Below are positions 8,955 to 18,386 of a DNA stretch of 64,000 nucleotides, piece by piece. The translations under genes were made by a program, and so were the position numbers. A model generated the notes under the pieces. It was not told the DNA's origin. It made no database searches and worked only from the letters and a program-made list of their open reading frames with translations. The DNA is taken from the NCBI GenBank assembly GCA_049965715.1, contig JBMFWA010000003.1, forward strand, positions 1 to 64,000, given 5' to 3'. The DNA is from JAKAFX01 sp049965715. Its GTDB lineage: Archaea > Thermoplasmatota > Thermoplasmata > Thermoplasmatales > Thermoplasmataceae. Positions within the stretch are counted from its first letter, which is position 1; every line of letters starts with the position of its first letter.

Positions 8955-9929
8955 TTACGGTTCCGTGATCCTGGCCTTTCTCTTTATTTCCAGCTGGACT
9001 TCCTGTCCTGGCCTTATTGATTTCCTTTCCTCTGAATATCCAGCAAGCATTTGCAGTGTCTGGCCGTTTCCGTATTTAATGCTGACCCTGTAGTTAACTC
9101 CCTCGAAGCCGATTGTCTCAACAGTTCCTTTGAAGCCGGTATCAGAATTGGAAATCTCAAGATCCGCAGGATGGACTGCTACTGTTTCGTCCCGGATATT
9201 GATTATGTTGTATCCAAAGAATTTCGCCGTCTCCTCTGACTGCGGGTTCAGGAATATGTTTTCAGGAGTGTCCGTTTTCACGATCCTCCCCCTGAATATT
9301 ATGCCTACAGTGTCTCCAAGGTACAGGCCCTCCTGTATGTCGTGGGTCACGTATATTATTGTCAATCCAAGATTTTTGGAAATGCTCTTTATCTCTCCCC
9401 TCACCTCCGATCTCAGTTCAGGATCCAGCGAGCTCATGGGTTCATCCATGAGGAGGAGGTCCGGTGATAGAACTATGGAACGCGCCAGAGCCACTCTCTG
9501 TTTTTCTCCGCCAGAAATCCTTGAAGGCAGCCTGTCAAGGAGATGCGCTATCCTCAGAACTGACGCAATCTGATCAACCTTTTCACTGACCGTCCTCTCG
9601 TTGATCCTTCTGGATCTGAGCCCGTATGCTATGTTGTCAAATGCTGACATGTGCGGAAAAAGGGCAAGATCCTGGAATATCAGCCCTATGTTTCTTTTAT
9701 CAGCTGTCAGTCTGGTGACATCCCTGCCTGAGACTATTATCTGGCCGGAGTCTGGTGAATCAAGCCCCGATATATTTCTGAGCAGTGAGGTCTTTCCAGA
9801 TCCGCTTGGGCCCATGAGCGTGAATATTTCACCCCTGTTTACGCCCATATTTATGTCTCCGAGCGTGAAATTGCCGGTATAGGATTTCCTGAGGGCATTT
9901 ATGTTAACGTACTGCAATGAAATTTTCAC
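8955..9929 (-). CDS. thiQ: Thiamine ABC transporter ATPase
   Basis: Cytosolic ATPase of a binding-protein-dependent importer. Walker A is GPSGSGKT (40-47), the Q-loop lies in IFQDLAL, the signature ISGGEKQR is at 138-145 and Walker B LLLMDEP at 158-164. The C-terminal 80 residues form a TOBE-like beta domain, as in the spermidine/iron/thiamine branch. It starts at GTG 9929, 26 bp inside the permease gene. The thiamine assignment comes from the ThiB-like binding protein and the TPP riboswitch of the same operon. By ATPase sequence alone it could equally serve iron or polyamines. Confidence 0.85.
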   Translation of the reverse strand: MKISLQYVNINALRKSYTGNFTLGDINMGVNRGEIFTLMGPSGSGKTSLLRNISGLDSPDSGQIIVSGRDVTRLTADKRNIGLIFQDLALFPHMSAFDNIAYGLRSRRINERTVSEKVDQIASVLRIAHLLDRLPSRISGGEKQRVALARSIVLSPDLLLMDEPMSSLDPELRSEVRGEIKSISKNLGLTIIYVTHDIQEGLYLGDTVGIIFRGRIVKTDTPENIFLNPQSEETAKFFGYNIINIRDETVAVHPADLEISNSDTGFKGTVETIGFEGVNYRVSIKYGNGQTLQMLAGYSEERKSIRPGQEVQLEIKRKARITEP

Positions 9930-11532
9930 CGATCCTCTGTATGATGTAAAAGAATAGAAAACTCAACATTAAAAGTAACGAAGCAGCTGCATAAGATGCG
10001 GAAACCATCTTCAGGGACTGCAGGGAGTAAATCTCAACACTGAGGGGCATGAAGGTGTATGTGGACAGGAAGTTGGTGGCAGTGAACTCTCCCATGCTTA
10101 TGGCGAAGCCGAACATCAGCGCGGTTCCCAGCGCAGATCCTGCCAGGGGCAGCTCAATTTCAAAGAATGCGTTTCCTCCCAGGGTCAGCGGAGCCTCCCA
10201 CATTGAATCGGGAATCCTCGAAAAACCGCTGGATATTATCCGGAGCACAATGGGCACAGCAACTGCAGTCTGGACCAGTACAATAAGTATCCAGGTGTAA
10301 CCTGATGAAATGCGCCCCTGAAACATTATTGATACGGAGAAAGCCATGACAATCCCCGGAATAACCAGCGGTATAAACTGGAATGAATCCATTATGGAAT
10401 CAGGGGAGACTTTCAGGCGTCTTTTGCCTGTGATCCACATTATCCCGAGCAGGGTCGAGAAAATAGCTGTCAGTGCACCGTAGAACACAGTGTTGAGAAA
10501 GGGAACCAGGGGTGATATTCCAAATGTGGAATGAATCGTGCTCCCAAAGATGGCGATATAACCGGAAAAGCTTATTCTCGTTCCCCAGTTGACATCAACA
10601 GACGATACAAGTACTGAACCAAGAATGAACAGTTCTGTGAGGCTGAAGATATACAGGTATATCTTACCTGCACGGTGCCATTTGCCGTGCACCGGCTTTT
10701 CGAAAGCCTCTTCCTGTGTTCCGGTAACTCTTCTCTCCTTCATCCAGATCAGTGAGTATATCAGCACCGGTATCACAAGAATGACTGTCTGAAAGAGACT
10801 GAAGATCACCCCAAGGTTCACGTTGCCCAGAGTCTTCACAAGGAAGTATATCCATGCCTCAATGGTAAAATTACCCGTACCCCCAATAATCAGAGGGGCG
10901 GTGAATCCTGCGAAGGAATAAAGGAACCCCAGCAGTGCACCCGAAAGACCGGCGAGAATGCCCTCCCTTCCCCATACAGTACGGAATATTCTCAATGTAC
11001 CTGCACCCAGTGTTCTTGCAGATTCTTCAAGAGATCGATCTGTCCTTTCAATGGCAATGGACGTGAGGAATGCCACCAGCGGCGCGTTGAAAAACGTATT
11101 GACGGCTACAATACCCGGCAACCCGTATGATATGTATCTGAAAATGAAAATTCTGGAACCAAGGAATGAAGATGCCCCGAAAACCGAAATGAATGCAATC
11201 ACAACAACTATAGACGGAAGAAAGAAAGGAAGCACAATCATTGACCTGAAAAATCTTTTGAACCTGAATCTGTACCTGCCCAGGAAGAGCCCAAGCGGGA
11301 ACCCCGCCGCAAACGAGAACAGAGCACTCAGTGACCCCTGGACGGTGGAGTTATAAATTGCTTCGAGCCCAAGCCTTGATACTGCACCTGACCTGAACAG
11401 TGAAGCAATATTGAGATCTTCAGGAAAAATACTGAACAGGTTCGCCACTGGAACGATTATTATGAGGATCAGAAAAATAGATGGGGAAAAGAACATCGCC
11501 CACCTCAACAGGTTCCGAGAATGCCTGTCCAT
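9904..11532 (-). CDS. thiP: Thiamine ABC transporter permease (two fused MetI-type domains)
   Basis: About twelve TM helices in two homologous halves, each with an EAA loop for the ATPase: one around RSLEESARTLGAG and one around SMWEAPLTLGGN. Such fused permeases are typical of ThiP and of FbpB-type iron importers. ATG 11532 overlaps the stop of the binding-protein gene as TAATG and gives 542 residues. An upstream in-frame ATG at 11550 would add six residues. It is the middle gene of a riboswitch-controlled operon. Confidence 0.87.
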   Translation of the reverse strand: MDRHSRNLLRWAMFFSPSIFLILIIIVPVANLFSIFPEDLNIASLFRSGAVSRLGLEAIYNSTVQGSLSALFSFAAGFPLGLFLGRYRFRFKRFFRSMIVLPFFLPSIVVVIAFISVFGASSFLGSRIFIFRYISYGLPGIVAVNTFFNAPLVAFLTSIAIERTDRSLEESARTLGAGTLRIFRTVWGREGILAGLSGALLGFLYSFAGFTAPLIIGGTGNFTIEAWIYFLVKTLGNVNLGVIFSLFQTVILVIPVLIYSLIWMKERRVTGTQEEAFEKPVHGKWHRAGKIYLYIFSLTELFILGSVLVSSVDVNWGTRISFSGYIAIFGSTIHSTFGISPLVPFLNTVFYGALTAIFSTLLGIMWITGKRRLKVSPDSIMDSFQFIPLVIPGIVMAFSVSIMFQGRISSGYTWILIVLVQTAVAVPIVLRIISSGFSRIPDSMWEAPLTLGGNAFFEIELPLAGSALGTALMFGFAISMGEFTATNFLSTYTFMPLSVEIYSLQSLKMVSASYAAASLLLMLSFLFFYIIQRIGENFIAVR

Positions 11533-12665
11533 TATCCGATTGCCAGCCATTCGGTTTCCCAGGTCTCGAAGTTGTCGTATATCGCAGTGGCATTGATGTA
11601 GTCGTTAAGCGGCACGATGGAGTTCTGATTCATTGTGACGTTATAATACGGAGGCATTGAAATGGTTGAGTTTGCAGGATACATCCACTCATTGTCAGGA
11701 ATCTCATTCTGAACAAGACCTCCAAGGAAATAGTTCACGAACTTCTCCTCAAGTGAAAGATTTCCTGACCCGTTCACAATCCCGATACCGTAGATAGTCC
11801 TCCATCCGTAGTTAGTGCCATTGTGGACGGTTACCGTTGAACCCGTGTCGTTTCCGTATCCAAAGTAATTGTTGTAAGCCGGATCCGTGAGGTAGCTTAC
11901 AAGCAGGGATTTGTTGGATGCGGACTCAAAATGACTGAACGCCGAGCTCCAGTCCGTATATATGTTCTGGTTCTTGTTCAGCACTGGCAGAGATGAATTC
12001 CACCACTTGGTCCAGTTCTCATGGAGAATGAATTCATAGTATGCTATCTCCCAGAGAAGAAAACCTGCACCCGTATTGCTTGTCGTGGGATTCTCCACAA
12101 TGAGATTGCTGAGGTTACTGCTGGAGAGAAGATCCTGGAAAGTGGGCTGGAACACGCCTGATCCGGTGCCAGTCCTGTTGTAATCAATCCCCAGATAAGA
12201 ATACTCATATGGAGTTATGTACTGGGACGCATAGCCCATCTCTTTCAGCAGGGTGGAATTTATGTAACTATCCGCCCCTGGGGTATATTTAACGAGAAGC
12301 CCGTCTTTCACGGCCTGAATGCCGTTCATGTTGGTGAGCCCTATGGCAATATTAGCCTGCGGATCTGATTTCTGAGCTTCAAGCGTTTGAAGTATGCCGG
12401 CCTGAGGCTTTTCGACCTCTATTGTAACCCCGTACTCTTTCTCGAACGTTCCAAAGATCTTCGCATATGTCTGGTTCGGGTTGGAGCCGTACTCCATGAA
12501 CGAACCGTAGGTGTACACCACGAGAACGTTTCCAGATGGTTTCCTGGATTCCAGACCATAAAAAATGGAAAACCCGGCTATGACGACGATAACTGCTATG
12601 ACGATACCGATTATCTTCTTCTCAAAAGGTTTCAACCTTCTGCCTTCTTCTCTTGTAGGATTCAT
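11532..12665 (-). CDS. thiB: Thiamine-binding lipoprotein-like periplasmic protein
   Basis: Extracytoplasmic solute receptor of 377 residues. A basic N-terminus and a TM anchor at about 17-38 are followed by the mature domain beginning NVLVVYTYGSFMEYG, which matches the VYTYDSF opening of ThiB/TbpA. The stretch ANIAIGLTN and the aromatic-rich core (YEYSYLGIDYN) also fit that family. A GGAG Shine-Dalgarno lies about 8 nt before ATG 12665, so this gene has a true leader, unlike most neighbours. The TPP riboswitch in that leader makes thiamine (or a phosphate or precursor) the most probable ligand. Confidence 0.88.
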   Translation of the reverse strand: MNPTREEGRRLKPFEKKIIGIVIAVIVVIAGFSIFYGLESRKPSGNVLVVYTYGSFMEYGSNPNQTYAKIFGTFEKEYGVTIEVEKPQAGILQTLEAQKSDPQANIAIGLTNMNGIQAVKDGLLVKYTPGADSYINSTLLKEMGYASQYITPYEYSYLGIDYNRTGTGSGVFQPTFQDLLSSSNLSNLIVENPTTSNTGAGFLLWEIAYYEFILHENWTKWWNSSLPVLNKNQNIYTDWSSAFSHFESASNKSLLVSYLTDPAYNNYFGYGNDTGSTVTVHNGTNYGWRTIYGIGIVNGSGNLSLEEKFVNYFLGGLVQNEIPDNEWMYPANSTISMPPYYNVTMNQNSIVPLNDYINATAIYDNFETWETEWLAIG

Positions 12666-12695
12666 TTTATTACTCCTACCAGAGCAGCGACTAAC

Positions 12696-12793
12696 AAAGC
12701 ATGCTTTCCTCCGCCGGAATTACCCGGATCAGGTTCAAGGGTCGGCAGTTTTATGACTGTCCTCTCAGCTTTTACTTTCGCTCCCCTAGCTTT
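12696..12793 (-). ncRNA. TPP riboswitch (THI element) of the thiBPQ operon
   Basis: Read on the minus strand, the hallmark pieces occur in order: CTAGGGGAGC (P2 side), GCTGAGAGG (pyrimidine-sensing CUGAGA), ACCCTTGAACCTGATC (pyrophosphate side), then GGGTAATTCCGGCGGAGGAAAGC. The outer P1 helix closes with AAAGC pairing to GCTTT. The element ends about 30 nt before the thiB start codon, close to its Shine-Dalgarno, so translational control is plausible. TPP riboswitches are known in Thermoplasmatales, and one before a thiamine importer explains the operon's regulation. Confidence 0.93.
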
Positions 12794-12877
12794 CTTAATA
12801 TTACAAAATGATTAATATCCTTTTCCTATGTGCATTCGCTATTTTCATAAATGTATTCGCTGTTATGGAAATTTGAA

Positions 12878-14842
12878 TCATGTGAATATCTTTTTCCTGT
12901 AGGATGTTCTGCCAAGCACCATGATATCCAGGAAGAGGTTTATTCCCAGTATGATTACGGACACCAACAAAATGTCAATTAAGAATGACTCGCTGCTGAA
13001 CGCTGCAGGAATGGGAATGGGTGACCGTATAACAGCCATTTCAGGATATGGAAAAAGAAGCGTCATCACCATTCCACCGGCATCAAGCAGGAGAAGGAAG
13101 ACGGATGTACCGATCTGCCCGAGGTCAAGAACATCGTACAGCAGATATGTCAGGAGTATAGCAAATACTCCAAATATCACAACCGGAGCCTCAATAATAT
13201 AGAGCGCCGCGGCACTAACAAAACCAAGTCCTGCAACCACGATGGCCAGCTTCTGCCATTTGTCCAGATCAATCAGTTTCGTCTTCTTGAGCCATATGGC
13301 GGAGAGACTTATCAATGCAAGGCTTATGAGTATCATGAAATCCGTTATACTCACAAGAAATCCGCTGTTGACTGTGTAAAGCACTGCGATCAGCAGAAGG
13401 GTTATAACCCAGGAGAGTGAGGCAATTGCCTTCGGAAGGAAACCGTCCTCCCCTAAGGCGCCCAGATGTCTTGATGCAGAGAAGAACGCAGGAACAAATG
13501 TTGTTACAGAGGCTATGAGGAATATGAACGCCATGATCACTTCCCAGTACACGCCGGTGAACTCCCTGGCTATGTAAATAGCCGGAATAGACTTGGTATC
13601 AATGACTGAAGACGAGGGCTTGACGGAGAATACAGCGACGGCAAAGAGAATATTAACCAGAGATGAGATTATCACTGTCAGAACCACAGCTGCAGAGATA
13701 TAGGTTTCCTTCCCCACCTCTGATCTGCCGAACAATTTTTTCCCGAATGGAATCCTGGACTTCTCAAGCCCTTCCCTGTTAAGGGTGAGGATTTCCTGAA
13801 AACCGAAGAATATGATGTACAGGTATCCGGTGTTGAGAAGGATGTCCTCGAGCCAGTTTGATCCACTAAAAGACAGCAGACCTGACATGTTCCAGTGCCC
13901 CTTAAAGCCCAGATTCAGGCTTTCTATCACAAGCATCAATACCATGAAGATAACGAGGATAATCTGTATGTTTCCTATCTGCCTGAGAAATCTCTTCTCA
14001 AAGAGTGCATTTATTATGAACCAGAGAACAAAAACCGCAGCAATCAGCAGGACTATTGCGTTCACTTCGAGAGATGATATGCCATAGCTGTTGAACATCC
14101 TGGCCATTACACCGAAATCAAATTCAACAAAAAGAAGCGCGGAATAAGCCGCCAGCGCTGTGTTTGCTATCCAGCCAGATATGCGGGTGATGAAGTATCT
14201 GAGACTCTTGTGCCCGGCCGAATGCCTGACTATCCCCGATCCTCCAACAACATCGATTCCTTCCCTGAGCGTATATCTGTACTGGTATGAATATACAAGT
14301 CCAAGACCTACCGAGAGAGAGCCTGCCACAGCCAGTGAGATTATGGAAATTATCGCATACTGCATCACGTTTATTGGTATCAGTACAAACAGCGGCGAAC
14401 CTATCGTGGAGCCGATCCCGATAGCAAGCATTGTGTAAAATCCATACGTTGGATTGTTCTGCCCCCTCACAAAAGGACGGAGAAATCTCACTTTCAGGGA
14501 CTCGGGAAGCATTGCAATCAGAAAAATGCCTGATATGAATATCAGAATGACCAGTATCATCCACAGAATTGCCGATGCACCGACACCATAATAGGCGCTT
14601 CTGTTCACAAATATATCCGCGATCAGCATCGATGATAATAAGACAAGAACAACCCCGCCGGCAAATGATACTGTCTTGGTTATGAGACCGACCTTTCGCC
14701 TTCTCAGGAGCAGTTTCCTGACAGTCGGTGAGAGAAGTAGCCTGTCTTTGTAATCGCTGATTCTTTTGATATAAGCACCACTTGATTTTGAATCCCCGTC
14801 ATCATTCCGATCATCGCTCAGAGGATTTCTGTCTTCAGTCAT
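12878..14842 (-). CDS. APC-superfamily amino-acid permease-like transporter
   Basis: 654 residues with a charged cytosolic N-terminus of about 45 residues and then about 12-14 TM helices. Around residue 140 lies AIGIGSTIGSPLFVLIP, which resembles the glycine-rich first core helix of APC transporters, here preceded by two extra helices (about 55-115). The second half continues with regular helices and no further motif. The additional N-terminal helices are unusual for the family. Its start overlaps the stop of the upstream 194-residue membrane protein (ATGA), so the two are translationally coupled. Substrate unknown. Confidence 0.75.
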   Translation of the reverse strand: MTEDRNPLSDDRNDDGDSKSSGAYIKRISDYKDRLLLSPTVRKLLLRRRKVGLITKTVSFAGGVVLVLLSSMLIADIFVNRSAYYGVGASAILWMILVILIFISGIFLIAMLPESLKVRFLRPFVRGQNNPTYGFYTMLAIGIGSTIGSPLFVLIPINVMQYAIISIISLAVAGSLSVGLGLVYSYQYRYTLREGIDVVGGSGIVRHSAGHKSLRYFITRISGWIANTALAAYSALLFVEFDFGVMARMFNSYGISSLEVNAIVLLIAAVFVLWFIINALFEKRFLRQIGNIQIILVIFMVLMLVIESLNLGFKGHWNMSGLLSFSGSNWLEDILLNTGYLYIIFFGFQEILTLNREGLEKSRIPFGKKLFGRSEVGKETYISAAVVLTVIISSLVNILFAVAVFSVKPSSSVIDTKSIPAIYIAREFTGVYWEVIMAFIFLIASVTTFVPAFFSASRHLGALGEDGFLPKAIASLSWVITLLLIAVLYTVNSGFLVSITDFMILISLALISLSAIWLKKTKLIDLDKWQKLAIVVAGLGFVSAAALYIIEAPVVIFGVFAILLTYLLYDVLDLGQIGTSVFLLLLDAGGMVMTLLFPYPEMAVIRSPIPIPAAFSSESFLIDILLVSVIILGINLFLDIMVLGRTSYRKKIFT

Positions 14843-15423
14843 TTTCTCTGAATCCTGAGGCCCACTCTCTTGAGTTCATATGCTGCCTGCTTCAGGGAAA
14901 AAAATGCTGCAACAAGAAGGAGCACCGCAATTACAAAATCAAGGAATACCGTTATCGGGTATGATGAGGACAGTTGATAAAGCCCGTCCTGTATCCCCTG
15001 AAAATAGCTGCCAGCTGTTGACATGGAATGGTATCCAAGGACTGCAGGTATTGAAAATATCAGCCCGAAAACGGACAGAAATACTGCCAGCAGCATCTCT
15101 CCTATCCCCATAACGAATACAACATTTTGCCTGGTTGGTATGCTTTCTGAAAGCATTACCCTGAAATTTCTGATGTCTTCATCAGGTGACTCTATGAACT
15201 TCTTCTTTATCACGGATGCCGGGTCCTGAACTGTGGAGCTCAGGATCATCATGGCCTTGATATCAAGGACTGCCTGATTTACCAGATTATCAAAACTATC
15301 CTTTCTTTCTCCTTCCACAGTACCACAATAGGTGTAGCCCTTGTTCCTTAAATTTTTTGTTGAACATTCTGTGTATCTTATGGAAACCAGATCAGAAAAT
15401 GAGGGCCATTGCCCTAAGGTCAT
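14839..15423 (-). CDS. Unknown small membrane protein coupled to the APC permease
   Basis: 194 residues. The N-terminal half is soluble with three Cys-containing segments (YTECSTKN, YTYCGTVE), followed by two hydrophobic regions at about 105-130 and 155-180 and a basic tail. No family is recognised. The ATGA overlap with the permease gene indicates one operon and perhaps an accessory subunit. It could be a fused-off regulatory domain of the transporter, but nothing in the sequence proves it. Confidence 0.7.
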   Translation of the reverse strand: MTLGQWPSFSDLVSIRYTECSTKNLRNKGYTYCGTVEGERKDSFDNLVNQAVLDIKAMMILSSTVQDPASVIKKKFIESPDEDIRNFRVMLSESIPTRQNVVFVMGIGEMLLAVFLSVFGLIFSIPAVLGYHSMSTAGSYFQGIQDGLYQLSSSYPITVFLDFVIAVLLLVAAFFSLKQAAYELKRVGLRIQRK

Positions 15424-15560
15424 TGAAAGTCTGTCAAATCTGAAATCGTAACGTCATCAGATAATACAGGACTGACATGATGAGAAACGGTGATACCGAT
15501 CTGTGGACAGATACATGGTTGCCAACATAATGCATTGAAAATTGACCTGAAGTAATTATT

Positions 15561-16796
15561 ATGTCCTATGCAATTACAGGTCTGTCAATGTCAATAGCAG
15601 GAATCACTTTCAAACCTGAAGATGTACTAAAAAACCTCCTGAATAACCCTGTACAGGCAATAGTCTCAATGAACCAGTACAGTGATCTCAAAGTGAAGTC
15701 AGAGGCTGTGAAGGCCGAGATAAAGGCGAAGACCGCATTGCTGGACACGCTGGTACCCGACATTTCCTCATATCTTGATTCAAAGGTATCGTCATTCGGG
15801 CTTCCTGACATCAAGGAGCTTGTGGATAAGATCAGGTCTTTCACCGATTCAGCGGTCACCATGTATAAGGGCACTCTCTCCGAGTCAATGGGTAAAAATC
15901 TTTCGGAGATTGAAAACGCAGCTAACCAGGAAAAAGAAAAGGCTATCAAAGCTATTGAGTCATATTTTCTTAGTTTTTCTCTGCCCCCTGATACTCTTAA
16001 GATATCAATGAAACTTGTAAACGGGTCTTATGACGGCAGGGCCTCTTACCGGATCGTCACAAAGTATGAAAGTTCACTTATAAACCCTGGAAAGGAAATG
16101 AAGAAGAAGCAGAATGTTGTTGAAGATATAAGCCTGAATTATGAATTTTCTCTCAGGACTGCAGATCTTGACCTGTTCTCATCCATACTCACATTCTCCA
16201 CTCTTTATAAGGGTTTCAAGCTTCCTGTAAGGTTTGCGTCGACGTGGGCAAGCAAGGAGCCGGCGGTGGATTTTGAGAAGATCGATAAGTATTACCTTGC
16301 AGAGGCAGACCTGTCTGACAAGAGCCTCACTGTGATATTCAGGGATGATGAGAAGGCTGCATCTGCAAAGTTCTCCCTTACGACTTATGAGGACAACACA
16401 CTCCTTGGAGCAGAATATTCTGACAGTTCGCAGACAGTGGATATAATGAACCAGCATGGACTGACTAATGCGCTCGATGTAAATACGCTCACGAATGTGC
16501 TCAAGCTGCTCTTCACCACTTTTCTGGAAATGGAAAAGCATAAGCTGAGACTCACGAAACTGTTGCTGGACGATAACGACATACTGGCTTCACTGGACCT
16601 GCCTTACCTGCTGATAGGATTGTGCAAGATTGTCGTTTCCAGGATCAATGCACTGAAATTACAGGCGAATGAGTTCGATCCCATAGCATCCCTGCTGACT
16701 GGCGATTATACCATGGACAGACTCAAGCTGCTTGGAGATCTGGCAACGCCTGTCTCAAAAATAATAGGTATCGATTCGAGCAGGGCAAATTCATGA
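15561..16796 (+). CDS. Unknown 411-residue protein
   Basis: No recognised domain. The first 150 residues look alpha-helical with heptad-like stretches (for example LKVKSEAVKAEIKAKTALL), suggesting a coiled-coil or helical bundle. The middle (about 150-290) is rich in alternating polar/hydrophobic residues consistent with beta strands, and the end is helical again. There is no signal peptide or clear TM segment. ATG 15561 follows an AT-rich stretch. It is a stand-alone gene, convergent with and overlapping the cinA-like gene by 6 bp. Probably lineage-specific. Confidence 0.75.
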   Translation: MSYAITGLSMSIAGITFKPEDVLKNLLNNPVQAIVSMNQYSDLKVKSEAVKAEIKAKTALLDTLVPDISSYLDSKVSSFGLPDIKELVDKIRSFTDSAVTMYKGTLSESMGKNLSEIENAANQEKEKAIKAIESYFLSFSLPPDTLKISMKLVNGSYDGRASYRIVTKYESSLINPGKEMKKKQNVVEDISLNYEFSLRTADLDLFSSILTFSTLYKGFKLPVRFASTWASKEPAVDFEKIDKYYLAEADLSDKSLTVIFRDDEKAASAKFSLTTYEDNTLLGAEYSDSSQTVDIMNQHGLTNALDVNTLTNVLKLLFTTFLEMEKHKLRLTKLLLDDNDILASLDLPYLLIGLCKIVVSRINALKLQANEFDPIASLLTGDYTMDRLKLLGDLATPVSKIIGIDSSRANS

Positions 16797-17564
16797 CTTC
16801 AGTTTCTTCGCGAGATCTGTAAGTTCATCCATTATGGAATCAACTGTATGTTCGGCAGTCTCCTGGCTTTCTGATCTTGCAGAGACTTCAATCTCAATAC
16901 CGGGAAAATTATTTTCCCTGTTCAGGGGATGGCTCTTTATGTACACCAGTCCATTCTCCCTCTTCATCACTTCATTGACATAGGGAGCAAATGTACTTTC
17001 CATGATACCAAACAGCTTGGTGCTTTTTTCACAGTAATAAGAACCTGGGTTCTTAATTCTGTCAATGATATGATCCAGCATAGCCTCCATTTCTGCTGGC
17101 ACGCCTGGCAGACTTACAAGCATTTTCTGATCCGCATGAAGCAGTATTCCCGGTGCAGCCCCGACCGGATTCTCGATTATTTCCGATCCCTCTGGAACAT
17201 ATGCCATTTTCTTCCTCTCGGGTGTCATTTCCAGATTGAGATGCGAATACCATCCCTTCAATTGTTCCATGGCCTCCTCAGAATAAATCATTTCCCTGCC
17301 AAGTGCAGAGGAAATGCCCTTCAGGGTCATATCATCAAACGTCGGACCCAGCCCCCCTGTGGTTACCACAATGTCTGAAACGTCGAGGGCAGACCTGATA
17401 GCCCATGATATGGACTCGAGGCTGTCGTCAACCACGAAACCCCTGAAAACCTCATATCCTGAAAATGTCAGAACCTTCCCTATCTTTGCGAAATTGGTGT
17501 TGATCGTTCTCCCTTTGAGGATCTCGTTTCCAATTGTAATGATGCTTGATCTTTTCACTGACAT
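16791..17564 (-). CDS. CinA-like MoCF-biosynthesis domain protein (COG1058)
   Basis: 257 residues comprising only the MoaB/MogA-like fold: TIGNEILKGRTINTN at the start, VVTTGGLGPTFDD around 75-87, and SLPGVPAEME near 147-156. In the bacterial protein CinA this domain hydrolyses ADP-ribose or related pyrophosphates. The C-terminal NMN deamidase domain is absent, as in many archaea. It follows the zinc-ribbon gene by 4 bp, so they form an operon. A molybdopterin role is possible from the fold but less likely, as true MoeA proteins are encoded elsewhere in the window. Confidence 0.85.
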   Translation of the reverse strand: MSVKRSSIITIGNEILKGRTINTNFAKIGKVLTFSGYEVFRGFVVDDSLESISWAIRSALDVSDIVVTTGGLGPTFDDMTLKGISSALGREMIYSEEAMEQLKGWYSHLNLEMTPERKKMAYVPEGSEIIENPVGAAPGILLHADQKMLVSLPGVPAEMEAMLDHIIDRIKNPGSYYCEKSTKLFGIMESTFAPYVNEVMKRENGLVYIKSHPLNRENNFPGIEIEVSARSESQETAEHTVDSIMDELTDLAKKLKS

Positions 17565-17568
17565 ATAT

Positions 17569-18231
17569 CTATTCTACCTTTGTTCCACAGTTAGGACAGT
17601 ACTTCATGTTGTCGTCCAGAGGGTAGCCACATTCCTTGCATTTCTTCTTTGCTTTTGCTGGAGGGCTCCTGGTCACTGTCTGGAGTTGGGTTGATCCTAC
17701 GTCTTCTGCATCAACAAAAGTATCCTTGTATCCAGATCTATCCGGATGGGTGTCCCTGTTTGATCCGGTATTCACGTGCATCACCCCCACATTGGTTGTC
17801 CCGGCCTTTGCGCGTGCCATCTCAACCTGTTTTCTGTGGGCCTCCTCTTCAGATCTCCTGATTTCCTCTTCATGTATGCGTTTAGAATCAACTGCCCATT
17901 TCCTTATATTCTCATTCCATTCCTTTGGTTTCTTGACCTCGAACCTGGATGATTCCCTGTGGTCACCGACATTGTATTCGACAGTGATTGTTTTCTTTGT
18001 AAATGCCTTGAATCTGGGAATAGCATCCGACAGGTTTGTAATCTCGTAAAGAGGGATGTCAACCACCACCTGCGGGGAGGTTGCCTTGAAAACGCCACGT
18101 TTTCCTTTTCTTTCATATATCAGCCTCCTGTCAGTGAGAAATAGGGTTCCTTCGGATTCTTCCTCCTCTCCCTTAATGAGCGTTACATATTCCTTCATTA
18201 TCTCCTTTTCATTAGGCTCGTAGATAGGCAT
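17569..18231 (-). CDS. PH-like domain protein with C-terminal zinc ribbon
   Basis: From ATG 18231 the protein has 220 residues. The first 105 read as a beta-rich GRAM/PH-like module (EGTLFLTDRRLIYERKGKRG is characteristic), then a charged helix rich in Glu/Arg/Lys, a polar linker, and a terminal zinc ribbon CKECGYPLDDNMKYCPNCG. The frame is open to ATG 18276, but a TATA-like GTTTATATT at about 18254-18262 lies 25-30 bp before ATG 18231 and supports a leaderless start there. It is cotranscribed with the CinA-like gene. Function unknown; zinc-ribbon tails of this kind often mediate protein contacts. Confidence 0.75.
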   Translation of the reverse strand: MPIYEPNEKEIMKEYVTLIKGEEEESEGTLFLTDRRLIYERKGKRGVFKATSPQVVVDIPLYEITNLSDAIPRFKAFTKKTITVEYNVGDHRESSRFEVKKPKEWNENIRKWAVDSKRIHEEEIRRSEEEAHRKQVEMARAKAGTTNVGVMHVNTGSNRDTHPDRSGYKDTFVDAEDVGSTQLQTVTRSPPAKAKKKCKECGYPLDDNMKYCPNCGTKVE

Positions 18232-18386
18232 TGAAGTTGCATTCGAAATGAATATAAACCTTTTACCATGGTCCACTGGACACTTCCATGGGAATGTTTC
18301 GCCATACTGCCATGTCTCAGAATACTGCCACGGAACATTCTTCTCTATATTTTATTCCTGTGTGAAGTTTTAAATATTGATGGGAT

